Assembly: GCF_001552175.1 (NCBI RefSeq)
Contig: NZ_BCQR01000025.1
Location: 25,084 to 89,083, forward strand
DNA: 64,000 nt
Source: Actinomadura kijaniata NBRC 14229
Lineage (GTDB): Bacteria; Actinomycetota; Actinomycetes; Streptosporangiales; Streptosporangiaceae
Direction: 5' to 3'
Part shown: positions 58,802 to 64,000 of the stretch, one piece after another
Layout: each line of letters opens with the position of its first letter
How positions within the stretch are numbered: the stretch's first letter is position 1
Program-made: the position numbers and the translations under genes
The notes under the pieces: generated by a model
Seen by the model: the letters and a program-made list of their open reading frames with translations, nothing else
Told to the model about the DNA's origin: nothing
The model's database searches: none

Positions 58802-59725
58802 ATGCCCGGCTACGACGCGTCCGACATCGAGGTCGAGGGTCCCTGGACGCACCGCGCCGTCAGCGCGGGCGGCACCCGCTTCCACGTCGCCGAGAACGGC
58901 GACGGGCCGCTGGTGCTGCTGCTGCACGGGTTCCCCGAGTTCTGGTGGTCGTGGCACAACCAGCTGGTGTCGCTGGCGGCGGCCGGGTTCCGCGCCGCGG
59001 CGGTGGACCTGCGCGGGTACGGCGGCAGCGACAAGCCGCCGCGCGGCTACGACCTGGTCACGCTGGCGGAGGACGCCGCCGGGCTGGTGCGGTCTCTCGG
59101 CGAGGCGAACGCCGTCGTCGTCGGCCACGACTGGGGCGGCCTGCTGGCCTGGACGATGGCGGTGTACCACCCGAAGGTCGTGCAGCGCCTGGCGGTGGTC
59201 GGCGCGCCGCACCCGCTGCGGCTGCGCCAGGCGGTCCGCGGCGACCCGCGCCACCAGGGCTGGGCGACGCGGCACACGTTCGGCTTCCAGGTCCCGATGT
59301 GGCCGGAACGCCGCCTGCTGCGCGACGACGCCGCGCTCGTCGGACGTCTGCTGCACCAGTGGTCGGCGCCCGGCTGGCCGGACGAGCGCACCGAACGCCT
59401 GGTCCGCCGTGCCGCGCAGATCCCCGGCGTCGCGCACTCGGCGATGGAGTACCACCGCTGGCTGATCCGTTCGCAGGTCCGTCCCGACGGGCTGCGGTAC
59501 GCCCGGCGGATGCGGACCCCGATCCAGGTGCCCACGCTCCAGTTGCACGGCGCGCTGGACTCCTGCGTCCTGCCCGTCAGCGCGCAGGGGTCGGGGCGTT
59601 ACGTGGCGGCCCCCTACCGGTGGAAGCTGATCGAGGGGGCGGGGCACTTCCCGCACCAGGAACGGCCGCGCGCGTTCGACACCCAGCTCGTCGGGTGGCT
59701 GACCGACCCCGAGCCGGAGCGCTGA
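58802..59725 (+). CDS. Alpha/beta hydrolase, epoxide-hydrolase type
   Basis: A 307-residue hydrolase. The oxyanion segment HGFPEFWWSW, nucleophile Asp in VVGHDWGG, and C-terminal catalytic His in GAGHFPHQERP place it with epoxide hydrolases and related enzymes. It lacks a signal peptide. ATG at 58802. The stop codon overlaps the start of the DUF309 gene by one base (TGATG), giving translational coupling. Confidence 0.94.
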   Translation: MPGYDASDIEVEGPWTHRAVSAGGTRFHVAENGDGPLVLLLHGFPEFWWSWHNQLVSLAAAGFRAAAVDLRGYGGSDKPPRGYDLVTLAEDAAGLVRSLGEANAVVVGHDWGGLLAWTMAVYHPKVVQRLAVVGAPHPLRLRQAVRGDPRHQGWATRHTFGFQVPMWPERRLLRDDAALVGRLLHQWSAPGWPDERTERLVRRAAQIPGVAHSAMEYHRWLIRSQVRPDGLRYARRMRTPIQVPTLQLHGALDSCVLPVSAQGSGRYVAAPYRWKLIEGAGHFPHQERPRAFDTQLVGWLTDPEPER

Positions 59726-60180
59726 TGCGGGACCGCGACGAGGAGGGCCGGGCGCGGAACGCCCGCCCTCGGGACGCCTACGGCAGCCCGTTGCCGTACG
59801 GGGCGGACGGCGTCCCCACGATGCCCGAAGACCTGGACCTCCCCCCGGCGGAGGCGCTGGCCGAGGCGCAGCGGCTGCTGGACGCCGACCGGCCGTTCCA
59901 CGCCCACGAGGTGCTGGAGGCGGCGTGGAAGCGGGCCCCGGACGGGGAACGCGAGCTGTGGCGGTCCCTCGCCCAGGTGGCCGTGGGGATCACGCACGTC
60001 CGCCGGGGCAACCCGAGGGGCGCGCGGGCGCTGCTGGGCCGCGCCGCCGCCGGTCTGGCCCCGTTCGCGGCCGACCCGCCGCACGGCGTCGACGTCGCGG
60101 GCGTCGTGGCGGCCGTGAACGCCCTGCTCGCGGCCGAGGACCTGCCGCCCGCGACCCCGGTCCGCCTGTCCCTGCGGTGA
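59725..60180 (+). CDS. DUF309 protein
   Basis: A 151-residue protein with the DUF309 core FHAHEVLEAAWKRAPDGERELW followed by QVAVGITHVRRGNPRGARALL. The first 30 residues are basic and Arg-rich. DUF309 proteins are all-helical and of unknown function. The ATG at 59725 overlaps the hydrolase stop by one base, so both lie in one operon. Convergent with marP (26 bp between stops). Confidence 0.86.
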   Translation: MRDRDEEGRARNARPRDAYGSPLPYGADGVPTMPEDLDLPPAEALAEAQRLLDADRPFHAHEVLEAAWKRAPDGERELWRSLAQVAVGITHVRRGNPRGARALLGRAAAGLAPFAADPPHGVDVAGVVAAVNALLAAEDLPPATPVRLSLR

Positions 60181-60206
60181 CGGGCGGCGCTCGCCTCGGT
60201 TCCCCG

Positions 60207-61406
60207 TCAGTCCGAGCAGCTTCCGGTGTCCACCGGGACGGTCGCCTCGGCGCCGGCCCGGGCGTCGGGGGCGACCTCCTCGGCGGTCAGCGCGTAGCCG
60301 GTGGGGGCCGAGGTGTCCAGCGCCGCCGCGAAGATCACACCGTAGACGCGGCCGTCGGAGGTCAGCAGCGGGCCGCCGGAGTTGCCCGGCTCGACCTTGC
60401 CGCGGATCGCGTAGATCTCGCGGTGCACCTGGCTGGAGTGGTAGATGTCCGGGCCCTTGGCGGTCTGCTGGGCGCGGATGCGGGCGGCGCGCGCGGTGAA
60501 CGGGCTGTTCTTCGGGAACCCGGCGATGATCGCGTCGTCGCGGACCCGCGCGGGACCGGCGAACTTCAGCGGCTCCGCCCGGACGCCCGGAACGTGCAGC
60601 ACGGCGATGTCGCGCCGGGGGTCGTAGAGGACGACGCGACCCGACAGCGTGGTGCCGTTGAGGAACTGGACACGGGACCGGCCCTGCGCCCCGGCGACGA
60701 CGTGCGCGTTGGTCATCACGCGGTCGGGGGCGTACACGAAGCCGGTGCCCTCGATCTTGCGGGAGCACTGCGGCGCGGTGCTGGTGATCTTGACGATGCT
60801 GTTGCGGGCGTTGCGCAGCACCTCGGTCTTGAGGATGGCGTCGTCGGGCGGCGGGACCTCGGCCACCGACTCGCCGCCCAGCCCGTTGAAGACCTGCGGG
60901 AACTCGCTGTTGCGGACGAACTGCCGGAACGAGGCGAACCACGTCTGCGCCGCGTCCGGCATCACGTCGTCGATGCCGCCGAGGATGGTGGAGCCGTTGA
61001 CCTGGGTGCGCAGCGGCTTGAAGTCGGAGTTGTGCAGCAGGCTGCCGAAGAACCAGGCGACCAGCAGCAGCGACACGGCGCTGACCACCGCGCCGCCCGC
61101 CGCGTCGACGGCGCGGGCGTTGATGTCGGTCACGCGGTTGCGCACCACGGCGCCCGCCGACGACGCGACCAGCTGGCCGAGGGTCGCCGCCAGGAACGCG
61201 ATCACGATGGCCAGCAGCGCCTGCTGGGCCGTTCCGTCCACCACCGAGGAGGCGATGGGAGGAGCGATCAACACGCCCACGACGCCGCCGCCCAGGAAGC
61301 CGACGAAGCTCAGCAGGCTCACGATGAAGCCCTGCCGGTACCCCGAGACCGCGAACAGCGCGACGAGCACGAGCAGGATGAGGTCGAGAAGATGGTCACC
61401 CAGCAC
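60207..61406 (-). CDS. marP: MarP-type membrane serine protease
   Basis: A 399-residue protein with an N-terminal CvpA-like block of about four helices (LLDLILLVLVALFAVSGYRQGFI) and a periplasmic trypsin-like protease. The triad is visible: His in TNAHVVAG, Asp in RRDIAVLHV, Ser in GNSGGPLL. Two cysteines (APQCSRK and the C-terminal GSCSD) may form the disulfide known in MarP. In Mycobacterium MarP protects against acid and oxidative stress. ATG at 61406. Confidence 0.94.
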   Translation of the reverse strand: MLGDHLLDLILLVLVALFAVSGYRQGFIVSLLSFVGFLGGGVVGVLIAPPIASSVVDGTAQQALLAIVIAFLAATLGQLVASSAGAVVRNRVTDINARAVDAAGGAVVSAVSLLLVAWFFGSLLHNSDFKPLRTQVNGSTILGGIDDVMPDAAQTWFASFRQFVRNSEFPQVFNGLGGESVAEVPPPDDAILKTEVLRNARNSIVKITSTAPQCSRKIEGTGFVYAPDRVMTNAHVVAGAQGRSRVQFLNGTTLSGRVVLYDPRRDIAVLHVPGVRAEPLKFAGPARVRDDAIIAGFPKNSPFTARAARIRAQQTAKGPDIYHSSQVHREIYAIRGKVEPGNSGGPLLTSDGRVYGVIFAAALDTSAPTGYALTAEEVAPDARAGAEATVPVDTGSCSD

Positions 61407-61526
61407 CGCTTCACCGTATAGCGAGAGCGGCCCTGTCCACGTCCCCTCGTCGTACCAGATTCCGTCCGTCCGGGTAGCCGTGGGGGGTGATGCGCCCCGG
61501 CGCCCCGCTCCGGAAGGATGCGGGGG

Positions 61527-62189
61527 TCAGCCGCGGGAGGCCAGGTCAAGCACGTCTTGGGGCAGATCCTCCACATGCCCGGTGTCCCAGGGGCGGTCCC
61601 AGCCGCCCGCCTCCAGAATCCGCGTGAGAAGCATCGCGGTGAAGCCCCACACGAGCATGCCGCCGACGCGGAACGCCGGGCCCGTCACGATGCCGGACGG
61701 GTGGCGGACCATCAGGCGGTTGCCGGGGTCGGTGAGCTCGGCGAGCGGGACGCGGGCGACGCTCGCGACCTCGCCGGGGTGACCGGGGGCGATGTCCGAC
61801 GGCTCGCGCCACCAGCCGACGACGGGCGTGACGCTGTACCCGCTGTGCGACAGGTGCAGGTCGGGCAGGGTCGCCAGGACGTCCACGCCGGAGGGCTCGA
61901 CCCCGGCCTCCTCCCACGCCTCGCGCAGCGCCGCGCCGACCGGGCCGTCGTCCTCGGGGTCGATGCGCCCGCCGGGGAACGCGGGCTGCCCGGCGTGCGC
62001 GTTGAGGGTCGCGGCGCGCTGGGTCAGCAGGACGTCGGGACCGTACGGGCCCTCCCCGAACAGGATCAACACGGCGGCGGGACGGGCGTCGGCGGGCGGG
62101 CTCAGGAACGGCGGCAGCGTCATGCGCGGGACCTCGGCCAGCAGCGGACGCAGCCAGTCGGGGCAGGAGGCAGGGGGGTTATCGGTCAC
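61527..62189 (-). CDS. NUDIX hydrolase, CoA-pyrophosphatase type
   Basis: A 220-residue Nudix protein. The Nudix box is GGRIDPEDDGPVGAALREAWEEAGVEP, with the family's upstream TQRAATLNAHAGQPAFPGGR typical of CoA diphosphatases (NudL-type). GTG at 62189 follows GGGAG by 5 nt; the frame runs on upstream without domain content. It lies between marP and nth on the same strand, as in Streptomyces. Confidence 0.93.
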   Translation of the reverse strand: MTDNPPASCPDWLRPLLAEVPRMTLPPFLSPPADARPAAVLILFGEGPYGPDVLLTQRAATLNAHAGQPAFPGGRIDPEDDGPVGAALREAWEEAGVEPSGVDVLATLPDLHLSHSGYSVTPVVGWWREPSDIAPGHPGEVASVARVPLAELTDPGNRLMVRHPSGIVTGPAFRVGGMLVWGFTAMLLTRILEAGGWDRPWDTGHVEDLPQDVLDLASRG

Positions 62190-62309
62190 GTCACTCCCAA
62201 CGATCGACTCACCGGGTTGCTTCCCAGGCGGGGCCCGGCGCGCCTCCCGCGCGGGCCCTGTTCGAACCGCGCCCACCGGTCGTGCGGAGCCGGGGGCGTG
62301 GGGCCCTCC

Positions 62310-63056
62310 TCACGAAGGCGGGCCGGTCTTGACCAGTTTGGCGGCCACCGCCGTGTCGACCGGGCCCGTTCCGAACGACGGGCACAGGGCCGCCACCGGG
62401 CAGGCGCCGCAGGCGGGCTTGCGGGCGTGGCAGATGCGGCGGCCGTGCCAGATCAGCCGGTGCGACAGGATCGTCCACTCCTTGGGCGGGAAGATCTCGG
62501 CGATCTCGTGCTCGACCTTCACCGGGTCGGTCTCGGTGGTCCAGCCGAAGCGGCGGACGAGGCGGCCGAAGTGGGTGTCGACGGTGATGCCGGGGACGTC
62601 GAACGCGTTGCCGAGCACGACGTTGGCGGTCTTGCGGCCGACGCCGGGCAGCGTGACCAGGTCCTCCAGCTTGCGCGGCACCTCGCCGTCGAAGCGTTCG
62701 ACCAGCGCCTTCGCGAGGCCGAGCAGGGACTTGGCCTTGGCCCGGTAGAAGCCGGTCGGCCTGATGAGCCGCTCCAGCTCCTCGGGGTCGGCGGCGGCCA
62801 GGTCCTCGGGCGTCGGGTAGCGGGCGAACAGCGCGGGCGTCGTCAGGTTCACCCGCACGTCGGTGGTCTGCGCCGACAGGACGGTGGCGACCAGGAGCTG
62901 GAACGGCCCGTCGAAGTCGAGCTCGGTGTGGGCGTCGGGATAGGTCTCGGCCAGCATCCTGTTGATCTTCCGGGCCCGGCGGACCATGCCCAGCCGGGTC
63001 TCGTTCGCCCACTTGCGGGACCGCCGCGCGGATCCCGGAACCGCCTCCGTCGCCAT
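62310..63056 (-). CDS. nth: Endonuclease III
   Basis: A 248-residue DNA glycosylase/AP lyase for oxidised pyrimidines. The helix-hairpin-helix with catalytic Lys is [17 protein letters not shown], catalytic Asp in [14 protein letters not shown], and the C-terminal [4Fe-4S] cysteines are in [17 protein letters not shown] with the usual C-x6-C-x2-C-x5-C spacing. ATG at 63056. The N-terminus is slightly longer than in E. coli. Divergent from the Spo0M gene. Confidence 0.96.
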   Translation of the reverse strand: MATEAVPGSARRSRKWANETRLGMVRRARKINRMLAETYPDAHTELDFDGPFQLLVATVLSAQTTDVRVNLTTPALFARYPTPEDLAAADPEELERLIRPTGFYRAKAKSLLGLAKALVERFDGEVPRKLEDLVTLPGVGRKTANVVLGNAFDVPGITVDTHFGRLVRRFGWTTETDPVKVEHEIAEIFPPKEWTILSHRLIWHGRRICHARKPACGACPVAALCPSFGTGPVDTAVAAKLVKTGPPS

Positions 63057-63126
63057 GCCGCCAGGGTAAGGCGTCGTCCGGGCCCGCCGGGCCGGACCGG
63101 CGGGGAACGGTCCGCCGCCGACCCCA

Positions 63127-63146
63127 ACTATTACATGTGTAATAGT
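63127..63146. promoter_or_regulatory. Perfect 20-bp palindrome between nth and spo0M
   Basis: ACTATTACATGTGTAATAGT is a perfect inverted repeat, AT-rich and centred in the divergent region, 37 bp upstream of the Spo0M GTG and 71 bp upstream of nth. It is a strong candidate operator, perhaps for a GntR- or PadR-type regulator, though none is adjacent. Confidence 0.7.
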
Positions 63147-63182
63147 AGTGCGCGGCAAGATCACCTATGTGAAGGGGGAACC

Positions 63183-64000
63183 GTGGTCTTCAAGCGCGTG
63201 CTGGGGACGTTCGGGGTCGGCGGCCCGGCGGTGGACACCGTGCTCGCCACGCCGTTCTGCGCGCCCGGTGGGTCGCTGTCCGGAGAGGTCCGGATCACGG
63301 CCGCCGACTATGGCGTCGAGCTCCAGCGGGTGACGTTGTCGCTGGTCACCGGCGTGGAGTCGGGGCGGGGGACGGAGCTTCACCGCACCGGGGCGGCGGG
63401 GGCGTTCCGGCTGCGGGGCGGGGAGCGGCGGGTGATCCCGTTCCGGCTGGCGGTGCCGTGGGGGACGCCGCTCACCGAGGTCCACGGGCAGCCGCTGTTC
63501 GGCGTCGGCGTGGGGGTCCGCACCGAGCTGGCCGTGGCCAGGGCCGTCGACAAGGACGACCTCGCCATGGTGACGGTGCGGCCGACGGCGTCGCAGGAAC
63601 GGGTGCTGGCGGCGCTGGCCGAGCTGGGCTTCCAGCTTCGGGGGGTCGAGGCCGGGGCCGGACGGCCGCCGCTGCGGCAGGGGATCGGGTTCTACCCGCC
63701 GGGGGCGTATCACGGGCGGATCGGTGAGGTGGAGCTGACGATCGCGGCCGAGCCGGGCGGGCTGGCGGTCGCACTGGAGGCCGAGGGGGTCGCGCCCGCG
63801 CGGTTCCAGGTGGGCCACGAGGACGCGCTGCGCATGGACTGGGCGACGGAGATCTCCGCCTGGCTGGAGACGGCCGCCGAACACCCTGGCGCGTACGCGG
63901 CCTACGGGCACGGCGTTCCCCGGGACGGGCGCCACGAGGAGCGGCGCGGGCCCGGCTGGGGCGGGGTGGCCGCCGGCGCGGCGGCGGGCGTCGCGGCGGG
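63183..64000 (+). CDS. Spo0M/SpoOM-family sporulation control protein, 3' end cut by window edge
   Basis: The frame is open from the GTG at 63183 to the right edge (272 codons seen). It begins VFKRVLGTFGVGGPAVDTVL, then the arrestin-like beta-sandwich GGSLSGEVRITAADYGVELQ and LSLVTGVESG, as in Spo0M proteins. The following FRLAVPWGTPLTEVHGQPLF and the C-terminal Gly/Ala-rich stretch also fit. Spo0M affects sporulation in Bacillus; in actinobacteria its role is less known. AAGGGGGAA gives the ribosome site. Confidence 0.9.
   Translation, partial: MVFKRVLGTFGVGGPAVDTVLATPFCAPGGSLSGEVRITAADYGVELQRVTLSLVTGVESGRGTELHRTGAAGAFRLRGGERRVIPFRLAVPWGTPLTEVHGQPLFGVGVGVRTELAVARAVDKDDLAMVTVRPTASQERVLAALAELGFQLRGVEAGAGRPPLRQGIGFYPPGAYHGRIGEVELTIAAEPGGLAVALEAEGVAPARFQVGHEDALRMDWATEISAWLETAAEHPGAYAAYGHGVPRDGRHEERRGPGWGGVAAGAAAGVAA

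Overview
The window is very GC-rich DNA from a filamentous actinobacterium. GTG and even TTG starts, strong G/C third-position bias, BldG, Spo0M, MarP, a Tad secretion locus and a K+-independent H+-pyrophosphatase all fit. The gene order hppA - anti-sigma factor - bldG - helicase - tad genes - acs - nhaA - marP - nudix - nth resembles, from memory, the SCO3547-SCO3570 region of Streptomyces coelicolor. The EF-hand oxygenase, the duplicated stomatins and the 131-bp repeats point to a relative such as Actinomadura or another Streptosporangiales. That placement is an inference, not a search result. I saw no rRNA, tRNA, transposase or CRISPR array.

Layout. 1-5.6 kb: a CapA-type lipoprotein (cut by the left edge), a Fur regulator with catalase, a hypothetical protein, and a Tat-exported metallo-beta-lactamase-fold protein divergent from a TetR regulator. 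5.6-8.7 kb: a stomatin/NfeD pair and an SDR, with five copies of a 131-bp repeat. 8.7-18 kb: a molybdopterin oxidoreductase, a flavin-type split-barrel protein, a Rieske membrane protein, a divergent AraC/MFS pair, a TauE-like permease, a second stomatin and an ABC ATPase. 18-23.3 kb: an RDD protein, a DUF2752 protein, a PP2C phosphatase and a NarL-type two-component system. 23.8-31.3 kb: an SDR-MFS pair, a QueA-like protein, SerB, a FUSC protein, SixA and a 39-residue membrane peptide.

31.4-40 kb: hppA, then an overlapping pair made of a cis-prenyltransferase and an MpaB-type oxygenase fused to EF-hands, then bldG with its anti-sigma factor, divergent from a DUF1998 helicase. 40.1-52.5 kb is a Tad (tight-adherence, Flp-type pilus/secretion) locus read on the minus strand: CpaE-like ATPase, TadA, TadB, TadC, Flp-type pilin, TadE-like and TadG-like minor pilins, and a secreted membrane-anchored fibronectin-type protein. 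This locus is unusually invaded. It holds 131-bp repeats between tadA and tadB, a 3-kb block with a reductase and a divergent XRE regulator between tadC and the pilin, three different minisatellites between pilin and tadE, and another dispersed repeat between tadE and tadG. 53-64 kb returns to conserved housekeeping genes: pentapeptide protein, Fic-like protein, acs, nhaA, a holin-like protein, epoxide hydrolase, DUF309, MarP, nudix, endonuclease III and Spo0M (cut by the right edge).

The most distinctive signals are: (i) the 131-bp repeat that sits exactly between stop and start codons of paired genes; (ii) the broken-up tad locus, whose two outer transcription units share a 15-bp element containing a perfect DnaA box; (iii) the cis-prenyltransferase/EF-hand-oxygenase pair, which suggests a calcium-controlled polyisoprenoid system.
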